A program made the translations under genes and the position numbers. Under the pieces are notes generated by a model that searched no databases, had not been told where the DNA came from, and saw nothing but the letters and a program-made list of their open reading frames with translations. From Actinomycetes bacterium (GTDB taxonomy: Bacteria; Actinomycetota; Actinomycetes; Propionibacteriales; Propionibacteriaceae), in contig JAEZZG010000009.1 in assembly GCA_023442485.1 (NCBI GenBank), forward strand, positions 1 to 36,078: DNA of 36,078 nt. The letters are read 5' to 3'. Positions 25,034-33,365 of the stretch are shown here, piece by piece (position 1 is the first letter of the stretch; each line of letters begins with the position of its first letter).

Positions 25034-25729
25034 ATGCGTGGATTACGTCATCCGGTTGGCCCCGAACCAGCAGGCATCTATTGGGGACGTCGGATCATGG
25101 TTATTCTCATTGCCGTCCTGGTTGTCGTCGTCATGATCATCGGGATCCGCCATGTGTGGCCGACGTCGAATAACGACGACTCCCAATCGACGAACACTGC
25201 GGCAACCACGACCGAAAACGACAATAACCAATCTCAGACGGATCAGAGTGCGGCGGCTCAGACCCCTGCCGTCACAGACACCCAGTTGCCTCAGACCCCA
25301 TCGGCAACTGCTACCCCCACGCCTACACCGACTCCTACCGGCCCAGCCAAGTGCACAGCAGCAGACCTCAAGATGTCTATCAAGGGCCCGTCTCGGACGA
25401 AGATCAACTCCAACACCACGTTGAGCGTGGGATGGACGAATGCCACCCAGGAGACCTGCATCTTCAACCCGTCCGACCCGAAGTTTGAACTGAAGATCTA
25501 CTCCGGGACGGATCGAATCTGGTCGAGTTTGGATTGTCCCGCTGGGATCCCGGTTGGCGACATCACGATGGTCTCGGCGACCCCACTCACCTTCGATGTC
25601 GTGTGGAATGGTCAACGCTCATCTGCCGGCTGCAAGTTAGCGAATAACCTGCGCCCAGGAACCTATGTCGCCACCGCCGTCGTCGAAGGCGGTACCCCGG
25701 TCCGGCAGGTGATGGTACTCAGCAGGTAG
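25034..25729 (+). CDS. Membrane-anchored protein with Pro-Thr linker and extracytoplasmic domain, function unknown
   Basis: A 231-residue protein. After about 20 basic residues a membrane helix (about 21-41, rich in Val and Ile) acts as signal anchor. A Ser-, Thr-, Asn- and Gln-rich stretch and four to five Thr-Pro repeats (about 95-105) follow. The C-terminal domain of about 125 residues has three Cys that could form disulfides (CTAADLKMS, ETCIF, SLDCPAG, AGCKL regions). It resembles the general layout of actinobacterial DUF4232-like secreted proteins, but I cannot assign it firmly. The start at ATG 25034 has no clear Shine-Dalgarno. It converges on disA. Confidence 0.7.
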   Translation: MRGLRHPVGPEPAGIYWGRRIMVILIAVLVVVVMIIGIRHVWPTSNNDDSQSTNTAATTTENDNNQSQTDQSAAAQTPAVTDTQLPQTPSATATPTPTPTPTGPAKCTAADLKMSIKGPSRTKINSNTTLSVGWTNATQETCIFNPSDPKFELKIYSGTDRIWSSLDCPAGIPVGDITMVSATPLTFDVVWNGQRSSAGCKLANNLRPGTYVATAVVEGGTPVRQVMVLSR

Positions 25730-25772
25730 CCGATACCCGGGTCTAACCCAGGTTTGACGCATCCAGGCCTAG

Positions 25773-26867
25773 CTAGTTCAAAGCCTGATAGGTGTCTGAG
25801 ATGGACTCGGTCAACCTTGCCAACCCGTCTTGAATCATGCGGGCCCTCTCAGTGGTGATCCCCCCTGCCGCGCACAGTTGCGCTTGTGAGGCTCCGAGAA
25901 GATCTTGGAGTGAGGAGAAGGAATCGACGAGGCGGCGGGCCGTCGTCAAAGTCATTCTCGGCACTTGATGAAGCAGGCGGTAGCCGCGAGGAACCAGTCT
26001 GGTATCGGGCAGCATCCCGGCAGGGAAGCCGATTTGGCAGGCCGCGTGATCGAGGTCTAACACCAAGGTGTTGTCTAGCTGAGACAGACGCCTGATATTT
26101 AGCGTCATATCGTCGCCACCGACCGAACCGGAGCTGTAATCCTCTTCCAGAAGAGGAGAGATCTCATTGACCCCGGCGAGAATCTCCAGGAGCTGTAACT
26201 CGACGAGTTTGCCGTCTACACCGAGGGCAGCAATCAAGCCACGAATCTCGGTTTCGATTCTGCGAACCATCTCTAGGCGTTGGGCAACTATGACCACATC
26301 TCGCACCGTCACCTGCTCCGTGACCTCGAGGTAGGACAAGTTGATCAGTGACTTGTTGAGCTTGTCGTGGTAGCGGGAGAGGGTATCGAGGGCCTGAGAG
26401 GCGCGGGTCAGCAGATACTCGCTGCCGTGAATCTCAGAGCGGATACCGTCAAGGAACAGTGAAATCGTCGACATTGACGCCGACACCGTCACCACCGGAA
26501 CTGAAGTCTGCTGGGAGACGCGATCTGCGGTGCGGTGGCGAGTCCCGGTCTCAATAGTGGGGATCAGCCCGTCGGGGACGAGATGGACCCCGGCCTTTTG
26601 AATCTTCTCCAAGTCATTAGTCAAGATGATGGCGCCATCGAGTTTGGCTAACTCACGCAAAGCCGTCGCGGTGCAGTCAGTATTGATATCGAACCCGCCG
26701 GTACAGATCGACTCCACAGCCTCGTTGCACCCGAGAACAATCAAGGCCCCGGTATGTCCGTGCTGGATCCGCTGCAGGCCGTCGCGCAAGGTTGTACCTG
26801 GTGCCAGGAGGGCGACGACGTGGCGTTGTTTAGCTGCCAACTCCGGCTGTGAGCTGAACTGAATCAT
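25773..26867 (-). CDS. disA: DNA integrity scanning protein DisA (diadenylate cyclase)
   Basis: A 364-residue protein that makes c-di-AMP from two ATP and senses branched DNA. The DAC domain has the catalytic DGA (LDGAIIL, residues 77-79) and RHR (TGTRHRTADRV, 110-112) motifs. A linker helix bundle and a C-terminal helix-hairpin-helix DNA-binding domain (LVPRGYRLLHQVPRM, GGITTERARMIQDGL) follow. ATG 26867 is used with GGAG just upstream; TTG 26882 is the other option. It is downstream of radA on the same strand, the conserved order, and RadA is known to modulate DisA in Bacillus and mycobacteria. Confidence 0.96.
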   Translation of the reverse strand: MIQFSSQPELAAKQRHVVALLAPGTTLRDGLQRIQHGHTGALIVLGCNEAVESICTGGFDINTDCTATALRELAKLDGAIILTNDLEKIQKAGVHLVPDGLIPTIETGTRHRTADRVSQQTSVPVVTVSASMSTISLFLDGIRSEIHGSEYLLTRASQALDTLSRYHDKLNKSLINLSYLEVTEQVTVRDVVIVAQRLEMVRRIETEIRGLIAALGVDGKLVELQLLEILAGVNEISPLLEEDYSSGSVGGDDMTLNIRRLSQLDNTLVLDLDHAACQIGFPAGMLPDTRLVPRGYRLLHQVPRMTLTTARRLVDSFSSLQDLLGASQAQLCAAGGITTERARMIQDGLARLTESISDTYQALN

Positions 26868-26918
26868 GCCTCTCCTAAGCACTGCGATCCGGGCGGGGGA
26901 GCTGGACTAGTCGCTGGT

Positions 26919-26987
26919 GCCGTTTCGGAAACGACGGCCCAGGTGGCCACCACCGTCACCGTACCTAAAACCGTGACAGCGTCGGTG
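26919..26987 (-). other. Tandem hairpins in the radA-disA intergenic region
   Basis: On the minus strand, just past the radA stop, CACC-GTCAC (26951-26959) pairs with GTGAC...GGTG (26973-26977 and 26984-26987) with a 6-base bulge. The palindrome GGTGGCCACC (26942-26951) adjoins it. GCCGT (26919-26923) then pairs with ACGGC (26934-26938). There is no U-run. They may attenuate radA read-through into disA or stabilise the message. Confidence 0.35.
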
Positions 26988-26999
26988 AGTGCTCCACGA

Positions 27000-28382
27000 C
27001 TAGGACTTACGCCGAAGGTCCAAGATTCCAAGCGCTTGGGCGACGGTCGCTGCCTCCACCACTTTCAAACCGTGCATTCTCGGCAACTTCTTGGTTTTAT
27101 CCCTCGAGTTGGCCGGAACCACCGCGTACTCAAATCCTAGACGAGCTGCCTCGCCCACGCGCCGCTCTAGGTTGGGGACGCGCCGCAAATCACCCGCCAG
27201 TCCGATCTCGCCGAGGGCAACAACGCGTGACGGAAAGGTGCGATCCAGGTAGGAGGACGCGAGCGCCACCGCGATCGACAGGTCCACCGCCGGGTCGGTC
27301 ACGCGAGCGCCACCGACGGTGGAGACGTAGACGTCTTGGGCGCTCAGAGCGAGCCCGGCCTTGCGTTCGAGCACCGCAACGATCATCGCCACCCGCGACG
27401 GTTCCACACCGATCGTGGTGCGGCGTGCAGCACCGCCGTGAGGAGATGGAGATACCAGGGATTGAATCTCGGCTAGGAGGGGGCGTCTGCCCTCCATCGA
27501 GACAGTAATACACGTCCCTGGAATCGGCTCTGAGAATGCGGAGGTGAACAGCCCGGACGGGTCCGGCACCTCGACGATACCGGAGTCGTTCATCTCGAAA
27601 CAGCCCACCTCGTCAGCCGGGCCGAAGCGGTTCTTGACGCCGCGCACCATGCGGAAACCCGAGTGCCGGTCACCCTCGAAGCTAAGCACCACATCGACCA
27701 GGTGCTCTAACATTCGAGGCCCAGCGATGGCCCCGTCCTTGGTGACGTGACCGATGATTACGACGGCGATTGAATTGAGCTTGGCAACCCGCATCAAGGC
27801 GGTGGTGACGTCGCGAATCTGCGCCACACCGCCGGGGGTGGCGCCTGAATCCTTGGTGGAGATGGTCTGGATGGAGTCGATCACCACCAGAGACGGCTTG
27901 GTTTGTTCGATGTGGCCGAGAATCGTGCCGAGATCAACCTCGGCAGCCAGGTAGAGCTCATCGGTGACTGCCCCGGTACGATCGGCGCGTATCCTGACCT
28001 GCGCGGCAGATTCCTCACCCGTAACGTAGAGGGTGCGTTGGCCGCGTCTCGACCATTGGGCAGCGACCTCCAGCAGAAGAGTGGATTTCCCGACCCCGGG
28101 TTCACCGGCGAGAAGGGTGAGTGCGCCGGGGACGATACCGCCGCCGAGAACCCGGTCGAGTTCGACAATCCCGGTTTCGTGACGGGAGGCTTCGCGGGCA
28201 TCGACTTCAGAAATCGGCCGGGCGTGGGTAGCTGGGGTCTCGACCTGGACCAAGGCAGCGGAGGCAACCGCGCCCCTCTCCACAACGGTGCCCCACTGCT
28301 GACATTCACCGCAACGCCCCATCCATCGCGGCGTCGTCCACCCACATTCGGTGCAGTAGTACTGATCTTTCTTAGATGCCAA
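27000..28382 (-). CDS. radA: DNA repair protein RadA (Sms)
   Basis: A 460-residue RecA-like helicase that assists branch migration in recombination. It has a C4 zinc finger (Cys 10, 13, 24, 27), Walker A GEPGVGKST (93-101), Walker B LVVIDSIQT, the family-specific KNRFG motif (GVKNRFGPADEVG), and a C-terminal Lon-like domain (SVGGARVTDPAVDLSIA). The length is standard. It precedes disA by about 130 bases and may share its transcript. Confidence 0.96.
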   Translation of the reverse strand: MASKKDQYYCTECGWTTPRWMGRCGECQQWGTVVERGAVASAALVQVETPATHARPISEVDAREASRHETGIVELDRVLGGGIVPGALTLLAGEPGVGKSTLLLEVAAQWSRRGQRTLYVTGEESAAQVRIRADRTGAVTDELYLAAEVDLGTILGHIEQTKPSLVVIDSIQTISTKDSGATPGGVAQIRDVTTALMRVAKLNSIAVVIIGHVTKDGAIAGPRMLEHLVDVVLSFEGDRHSGFRMVRGVKNRFGPADEVGCFEMNDSGIVEVPDPSGLFTSAFSEPIPGTCITVSMEGRRPLLAEIQSLVSPSPHGGAARRTTIGVEPSRVAMIVAVLERKAGLALSAQDVYVSTVGGARVTDPAVDLSIAVALASSYLDRTFPSRVVALGEIGLAGDLRRVPNLERRVGEAARLGFEYAVVPANSRDKTKKLPRMHGLKVVEAATVAQALGILDLRRKS

Positions 28383-28410
28383 AGCCTGGGCCGTCCGTCC
28401 TAGTCAACGG

Positions 28411-29049
28411 CTAGATTCGGACCAGGCCGTGGCATGGAGTATCGAAGACGACGGCGTTGATGCCGGGGTGTCCGTGGATAGAGGTGAACTCGATGTGCAC
28501 CCCGTCGAAGACCTCGGGGACCTCACAGCCGAGCCACTGCTCGACGCGGTCGCGGGAGCCAGAAATCTCGATGGACGCGATTCGGATCTCGCCCTTTAGT
28601 GCCGAAGGTAAGACGTCTTCGGGAGACTTCCACTCGATGAAGTAGGGCAGTTGCGGATCAGCCATCAGGCCCTTGATGCCGATCTGGGACCACTCGAGCT
28701 GGCGGCCGTCGGGGAAGTGACGCGAACCGGGGACTCCGTGACGGCCTAGGCGCTCCTCGATGGGGTGGAGGTCATCTACCGAGACGACCCAGCCGAGCCA
28801 GCCACCGCCGTGGCTAGAGCGTTCGCGGACGGCTTGACCGTAGACCGCTTTTTCGGCGGCGGGGTGATCGAGCACCTCGACGACTTCGACGTAGCGGCCG
28901 TCGGCGAGCGGGAAGATGTGGTTGCGAGTGCCGAAGCGGGGATGAACGCCACCATCCTTGAAGTCTTCGCCGAGGAGATCGGCGAGGCGGCGGGCTTCGG
29001 CAGAGAGCCCTTCGGGTCCAGCAGCAAAAACAAGATGGTCCACGTGCAT
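28411..29049 (-). CDS. Glyoxalase-like (VOC superfamily) protein
   Basis: A 212-residue protein of the glyoxalase-like type (Glyoxalase_3). It begins with HVDHLVFAAGPEGL and has GTRNHIFPLADGRYVEVVEVLD, the characteristic beta-strand carrying His and Glu metal ligands. A second half follows with FIEWKSPEDVLPS. VOC enzymes include lyases, dioxygenases and resistance proteins, so the reaction cannot be deduced. It lies 28 bases before radA on the same strand and may be cotranscribed with radA and disA. Confidence 0.8.
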   Translation of the reverse strand: MHVDHLVFAAGPEGLSAEARRLADLLGEDFKDGGVHPRFGTRNHIFPLADGRYVEVVEVLDHPAAEKAVYGQAVRERSSHGGGWLGWVVSVDDLHPIEERLGRHGVPGSRHFPDGRQLEWSQIGIKGLMADPQLPYFIEWKSPEDVLPSALKGEIRIASIEISGSRDRVEQWLGCEVPEVFDGVHIEFTSIHGHPGINAVVFDTPCHGLVRI

Positions 29050-29263
29050 GTCTCTATTCTCGCTGTAAATACTTCACAAAGCTAAACGAGGGGTGCGAGC
29101 AGGGGTGATCGTGGGTATAAAATCTTTCGGGATTCTGGTTTTTTCAAGAATAACTGTCTTGTTTTCGATTTCATTCGGCGCTATTTGATAAATCCTTGGA
29201 TTTTTCGTCGTTTCCTGTGATCAACTATCCCGCCACCAGGGCAAATTCGTTCACCCCGCTTGC

Positions 29264-29276
29264 TAGTCTGGAGGCG
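29264..29276 (+). promoter_or_regulatory. Putative -10 element with leaderless start
   Basis: TAGTCT (29264-29269) is followed after 6 bases by GTG 29276. GGAGG within these 6 bases is too close to the codon to serve as a Shine-Dalgarno. No clear -35 is seen; an AT-rich stretch (29105-29225) lies upstream. Confidence 0.4.
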
Positions 29277-30199
29277 TGGACCATCTAGAATCCGTCGACC
29301 CACCCCACACGACCCCCAGATGCATCCCCTTGATCGGGATGTCAACGATCTGCGTCTACCCAGAATCAGTTGCCTCCGCCTTCGAGATCGGCGCAAAGGC
29401 TGGCTACGACGGAATCGAAGTGATGGTCGGGGTCGATCCGCTCTCCGCCGACGTTGACTACATCCGCAAGATGAGTGACTATCACGCCATCCCCGTCTTG
29501 AGTGTTCACGCCCCTTGCCTGTTGATGACGCAAAGCACATGGGGTGGTCCGTGGGAAAAACTCGAACGATCTGCCGAGGCGGCGTTGACCCTGGGCGCGG
29601 ATACCGTCGTGGTTCATCCCCCGTTCCGTTGGCAGATTGACTACGCCAAATCCTTCGTCTCAGGTATCGCCGACTTAGAGCAGCGCTATCCGACCGTGAA
29701 GTTCGCAGTGGAGAACATGTATCCGCTCCGGGTGATCGGTGCGCTTACCTCGCAGCTCTACGCCCCACACTGGGACCCGACATCCTATAACTACCAACAT
29801 CTGACCCTGGACTTCTCACATTGCTCTACCGCCGGCGTCCAGGCCATTGACTATGTTCGCTCGTGGGGGAGCCGTCTTGCCCACGTCCATCTGACTGACG
29901 GCACCGGGAAAGCCTCCGACGAGCACCTCTTCCCAGGTGAGGGAGATCAGCGCGCCTGGGACGTCCTCGACGAAATCCTCGATTCAGGCTTCGACGGCAA
30001 CATCGTGGTCGAGGTGAATACGCGCAAATACTCCTCTACGGTCGCCCGGCAACAAGACCTGACCCGGCTCGCAGCAGACATCCGCGCCCATGTCCTAGGA
30101 CCCGAACAGGGTGCGAAAAGCGCAGAAAACCGGTTGAATAGGCAATGTGCGAGTCGTTATTCAACGTGCCAAGACGGCCAAAGTGGAAATCGCCGGTGA
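29276..30199 (+). CDS. Sugar phosphate isomerase/epimerase-like (AP-endonuclease-2 TIM barrel) protein
   Basis: A 307-residue TIM-barrel protein of the xylose isomerase-like family. Typical elements are IGMSTICVYPES at the start, AFEIGAKAGYDGIEVMV, VLSVHAPCLL, TVVVHPPFRWQ, KFAVENMYPL and LAHVHLTDGTGKASDEHLFPGEGD, which supply metal-binding Glu, Asp and His. The conserved first strand begins before the internal ATG (29340), so GTG 29276 is favoured. The last 30 residues, beyond RLAADIRAHVL, are unlike the family and overlap dtd by 53 bases, perhaps from a lost stop. The substrate is unknown. Confidence 0.82.
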   Translation: MDHLESVDPPHTTPRCIPLIGMSTICVYPESVASAFEIGAKAGYDGIEVMVGVDPLSADVDYIRKMSDYHAIPVLSVHAPCLLMTQSTWGGPWEKLERSAEAALTLGADTVVVHPPFRWQIDYAKSFVSGIADLEQRYPTVKFAVENMYPLRVIGALTSQLYAPHWDPTSYNYQHLTLDFSHCSTAGVQAIDYVRSWGSRLAHVHLTDGTGKASDEHLFPGEGDQRAWDVLDEILDSGFDGNIVVEVNTRKYSSTVARQQDLTRLAADIRAHVLGPEQGAKSAENRLNRQCASRYSTCQDGQSGNRR

Positions 30200-30599
30200 A
30201 GTTGTTGGCGAGTTAGACCGCCCTGGTCTGGTGGCGCTGGTCGGCGTCACCCACCACGATACCGAGGCTGAGGCCCGCCGCCTCGCCGAAAAGACCTGGT
30301 CGTTGCGTATCCTTGACGACGAACAATCCGCCTCTGAGATGGACGCCCCCATCCTGGTTGTTAGCCAGTTCACCCTCTACGCCGACACCAAGAAAGGCCG
30401 CAGGCCGAGCTGGAATAAAGCCGCACCCGCACCTATCTCACAACCGCTAGTCGATTACTACATTCAGGCCCTGCGCGAACAGGGGGCCCGCGTCTGCCAG
30501 GGCAGATTCGGGGCAGATATGCAGGTCAGTTTGGTCAATGACGGTCCGGTGACGATCATCCTCGACACCGACGAGTGGGCAACGTCAAGGCGTCACTAG
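30147..30599 (+). CDS. dtd: D-aminoacyl-tRNA deacylase
   Basis: A 150-residue enzyme that hydrolyses D-amino acids from mischarged tRNA and also Gly-tRNA-Ala. Both family signatures are present: VSQFTLYAD (catalytic Thr region) and NDGPVTIILDT (the Gly-Pro selectivity motif). The N-terminus MRVVIQRAKTAKVEI is typical, fixing GTG 30147. It overlaps the isomerase-like gene by 53 bases and is followed 13 bases later by glnR. Confidence 0.95.
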   Translation: MRVVIQRAKTAKVEIAGEVVGELDRPGLVALVGVTHHDTEAEARRLAEKTWSLRILDDEQSASEMDAPILVVSQFTLYADTKKGRRPSWNKAAPAPISQPLVDYYIQALREQGARVCQGRFGADMQVSLVNDGPVTIILDTDEWATSRRH

Positions 30600-30612
30600 C
30601 GAAGGACTGTCG

Positions 30613-31263
30613 ATGGCTCAGATTCAAGTTGTCTCCAACCCCGGGCGCTCGAACGTGAGCGAACTGCCGGATAACTTGAAGCTGCTCAACCATGACTTCA
30701 TCGTGTCCAGCCTGGATGAGGTCACTCCGCAAAGCTGCGACCTCGTGATCGTCGATGCCCGCGACGAAGCCCTCTGGGCCCGTGACGCCTGTCACCATCT
30801 CGCCTCCATGGCCCAGATCGTCACCGCCGTGGTGCTGGTCTCTGAGGCAGAACTGGTTGGGGTGTCGCCGACCTGGGGAATTGACGGATTCGTCCTGGAT
30901 ACCGCGTCCGCAGCGGAGTGGGAGGCGAGGATCCGGTTCGCTAGAGATGTGCATCAGGCAAATGCCGTGATCATCACCGGCCCCTTCATCATCGACGAGA
31001 ATGCCTTCACGGTGACGGTGGACGGACGCACCTTGAACCTGACCTTCATTGAATTCGAGCTGTTGAAATACCTGGCCATGCACCCAGCCAGGGTGTTGGG
31101 TCGAGATCGGCTACTGGCTGACGTCTGGGGCAAGGGGTACTACGGCGGCACCCGCACCGTCGACGTCCACATTCGTCGCTTGCGGGCCAAACTCGGCCCC
31201 GAATATGACGGGTTCATCGGGACCGTCCGCAACGTCGGCTACCGCTTCAACCCGGATCACTGA
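30613..31263 (+). CDS. glnR: GlnR-like orphan response regulator (OmpR/PhoB type)
   Basis: A 216-residue transcription factor with a degenerate receiver domain (about 1-115) and a C-terminal winged helix (about 130-213; RDRLLADVWGKGYYGGTRTVDVHIRRLRAKLG). The receiver segment VTAVVLVSEAELVGVSPTWGIDGFVLDTASAAEWEARIRFA is characteristic of GlnR, the actinobacterial nitrogen regulator. The usual N-terminal acidic pair is missing while an Asp remains in VIVDARD, as in GlnR, which works without phosphorylation. No histidine kinase is adjacent. GAAGGA at 30600-30605 precedes ATG 30613. Known GlnR targets such as amtB and glnA are not in the window. Confidence 0.87.
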   Translation: MAQIQVVSNPGRSNVSELPDNLKLLNHDFIVSSLDEVTPQSCDLVIVDARDEALWARDACHHLASMAQIVTAVVLVSEAELVGVSPTWGIDGFVLDTASAAEWEARIRFARDVHQANAVIITGPFIIDENAFTVTVDGRTLNLTFIEFELLKYLAMHPARVLGRDRLLADVWGKGYYGGTRTVDVHIRRLRAKLGPEYDGFIGTVRNVGYRFNPDH

Positions 31264-31272
31264 CGCCAGCTC

Positions 31273-32199
31273 TTAGCGTCTGGTGAATCTACGCAACGAG
31301 GTGATGCGCCGTATCGCAACCCTCAACCTTGGCCTAGATGCCCTCGATCCCTTCCGCCGCGTCTTAGCCGTTGGATTTGAGCCGAAGTGTTGGGACTTTT
31401 GCATCAGAGAAATCTGACGGATGATCGACCCATTCAACGTCACCGGGCGCATCCTTTTACGAGTCGCCGAATCCGTCGGAAGGTTTCGCCGGATCGGAAA
31501 CTCGGCGTGGCGCGGAGGCCCTGCCGGATCGAAATACCAGCGCGCCGAGAAGAACACCGCGAAGATCGCCAGGATGGATGCAACCAAAGACAGCCAGTAG
31601 GTAGCGCCCCCGTAGACATCGAGCCTGGCCATGTGGACCCCGCACAGCGGGACCGCTATCAGCAAGAGCCACGACAGGCCCGCACCCCAGACACTAGAGA
31701 CCTGCCACGGCCTGATCTTGTAAGAGGGCCTCCCCGCCCAGCGTCGATAACCCTGCTTCCACAGATACAGTTGCAGGATCGAGATCAAGGCCAGGATCAA
31801 AGCGGTGAGATTCGCCCCGAGCACCCAAAACTTCGGGGAGCGGTCAAAACGCACCATCTGGGCAGAAGCGGTGACCATGCACACGGCGGAGGCAATCCCG
31901 CTGAGGGTGCCGATCCGAAGCTGCCTCAAGAAGACCTTGGTGCGTCTAGCCAGGGTTGGTTGGTGAACCCGTGGAATCGTGGTCGCAGCGTCACTGTCAG
32001 CCTCACTTGGGGTGTCTGTGCTGCCGGGAGGCGTAGCTGTTGACGAAGTGGGGGACGCATGAGTGTCTGCGGTGGGTGAGGTGGGCGCGACGGGTGCGGG
32101 AGTTGAGGTGCCTGATGCGACCGAAACTGCCGAGGGTGTGGAGATGGTTGACGTGACGAAGCTATCCGGGTCGGTAAGTTCGCGTCCATGATCAACCAT
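31273..32199 (-). CDS. Four-helix membrane protein with Ser-Thr-Pro-rich N-terminus, function unknown
   Basis: A 308-residue protein. A low-complexity Ser-, Thr-, Ala- and Pro-rich region fills about residues 15-75. Four membrane helices follow (IGTLSGIASAVCMVTASAQ, WVLGANLTALILALISILQ, WGAGLSWLLLIAVPLCGV, YWLSLVASILAIFAVFFSA). The C-terminus is strongly basic. ATG 32199 is preferred because TAGTGT lies 7 bases upstream, as for other leaderless genes here; ATG 32238 is possible. Earlier starts up to 32475 are antisense to mutT1. It converges on glnR with 9 bases between the stops. No family is recognised. Confidence 0.6.
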   Translation of the reverse strand: MVDHGRELTDPDSFVTSTISTPSAVSVASGTSTPAPVAPTSPTADTHASPTSSTATPPGSTDTPSEADSDAATTIPRVHQPTLARRTKVFLRQLRIGTLSGIASAVCMVTASAQMVRFDRSPKFWVLGANLTALILALISILQLYLWKQGYRRWAGRPSYKIRPWQVSSVWGAGLSWLLLIAVPLCGVHMARLDVYGGATYWLSLVASILAIFAVFFSARWYFDPAGPPRHAEFPIRRNLPTDSATRKRMRPVTLNGSIIRQISLMQKSQHFGSNPTAKTRRKGSRASRPRLRVAIRRITSLRRFTRR

Positions 32200-32330
32200 G
32201 ACTTCAACACTAGCGAATGGATTGAAGATCACCGCCATCACACGTCTGGATGGCTGGAATGACGGGCTGACTTTGTCTCCGGTGCCCTCGCGGGGTGAGA
32301 ATCGGCTCGATCCATGCCAGAATTCGACGA

Positions 32331-33248
32331 GTGACCAGGTTGCAAGAGCGAGGCAAGACCGGATCGACGAAGAGTGACGCCAAGATTGTTGCTGCAGGAG
32401 CGGTGGTGTTGCGCGAACACCGCTGTGGCCGTCAGGTTCTTCTCGTACACCGGCCTCGATATGGCGACTGGTCACTGCCGAAGGGCAAGATTCGTGCTCA
32501 CGAATCCCTGCAAGCCACGGCGGTTCGAGAGGTCACCGAGGAAACCGGGGTGAGGATTCGGCTCGGCCACCCGCTGACCAAATCCCGCTACTTGGTTGGC
32601 AAACACACCAAAGACGTGTTTTGGTGGACGGCGACACCGGTCAAGATCGGTCGCTGGGAGCCCAACCACGAAATCGATCAACGCAAGTGGGTGCCACTCG
32701 ATAAGGCAGCGCAGATGCTCAGCTACCGCGACGAGAAGGCGGTACTTGACCAAGCCCGGTTAGATGAAGAGACGGTGGCCTTGATCGTGTTGAGACATGC
32801 CCTGGCCCTGGATCGAGCGGAGTGGGCCCCGAAACTCGACTCCGGAAGGCCTCTGACCCAGCGAGGGGAGCGCCAGGCACAAGCTCTGATTGACAAGCTG
32901 GGATATTACGGGGTTGGGCGAGTGGTGACCTCGACGTCTAGGCGGTGCGTCGATACCGTCAGCCCTTTCATTGAAGCCAGCGGAGTCAAGAAGAAGGCCT
33001 ATGCGTCGCTGAGTGAGGAATCGGCTGAGGCATCACCTGAGATGGTGGCCGAAGTGATGGCGAAGATCAAGAAGAAGACGTTGAAGAAGTGGGTCCCCAC
33101 TGTGGTGTGTGGTCATCGCCCAGTCCTCCCCGAGATGTATCAGGAGCTAGGTGTTGGGGCTAAGGCCCTCAAGATCGCCGAGATGGATATCCTTCATTTC
33201 AATCGAGACGCACAGATCGTTGCTCGAGAGACCTTGATGACGCCGTGA
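32331..33248 (+). CDS. mutT1: MutT1-type Nudix hydrolase fused to histidine phosphatase domain
   Basis: About 305 residues. The N-terminal Nudix domain carries KGKIRAHESLQATAVREVTEETG, the Nudix box GX5EX7REUXEEXG with substituted first Gly context. The C-terminal histidine phosphatase domain begins with VLRHALALDRAEW and has STSRRCVDTVSPF and VVCGHRPVLPEM. Mycobacterial MutT1 has the same two-domain order and degrades 8-oxo-dGTP and diadenosine polyphosphates. GTG 32331 fits the mycobacterial length of the N-terminus and may be leaderless (CAGAAT 7 bases upstream); GTG 32295 is an alternative. It shares a pathway with mutY. Confidence 0.88.
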   Translation: MTRLQERGKTGSTKSDAKIVAAGAVVLREHRCGRQVLLVHRPRYGDWSLPKGKIRAHESLQATAVREVTEETGVRIRLGHPLTKSRYLVGKHTKDVFWWTATPVKIGRWEPNHEIDQRKWVPLDKAAQMLSYRDEKAVLDQARLDEETVALIVLRHALALDRAEWAPKLDSGRPLTQRGERQAQALIDKLGYYGVGRVVTSTSRRCVDTVSPFIEASGVKKKAYASLSEESAEASPEMVAEVMAKIKKKTLKKWVPTVVCGHRPVLPEMYQELGVGAKALKIAEMDILHFNRDAQIVARETLMTP

Positions 33249-33286
33249 TCTGACCCGGATAGGTGCCAGACACCGCCACGAGCCAG

Positions 33287-33319
33287 ACCCCCGGGTTGCA
33301 TTATGGTTGCGCCGGGGGT
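33287..33319. terminator. Possible bidirectional terminator between mutT1 and mtr
   Basis: ACCCCCGG (33287-33294) and CCGGGGGT (33312-33319) form a perfect 8-bp stem around a 17-base loop, midway between two convergent genes. TATTCTC follows on the plus strand. No strong U-run is seen on either side. Confidence 0.5.
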
Positions 33320-33365
33320 ATTCTCAATGACCCCGAAATGCAACTGCTATGCAACTAGCGCTGTT

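Noticed and set aside
33337..33356. Direct repeat ATGCAACT (two copies) as an attachment site
   Set aside because: Eight bases, three bases apart, with no integrase or tRNA gene nearby.
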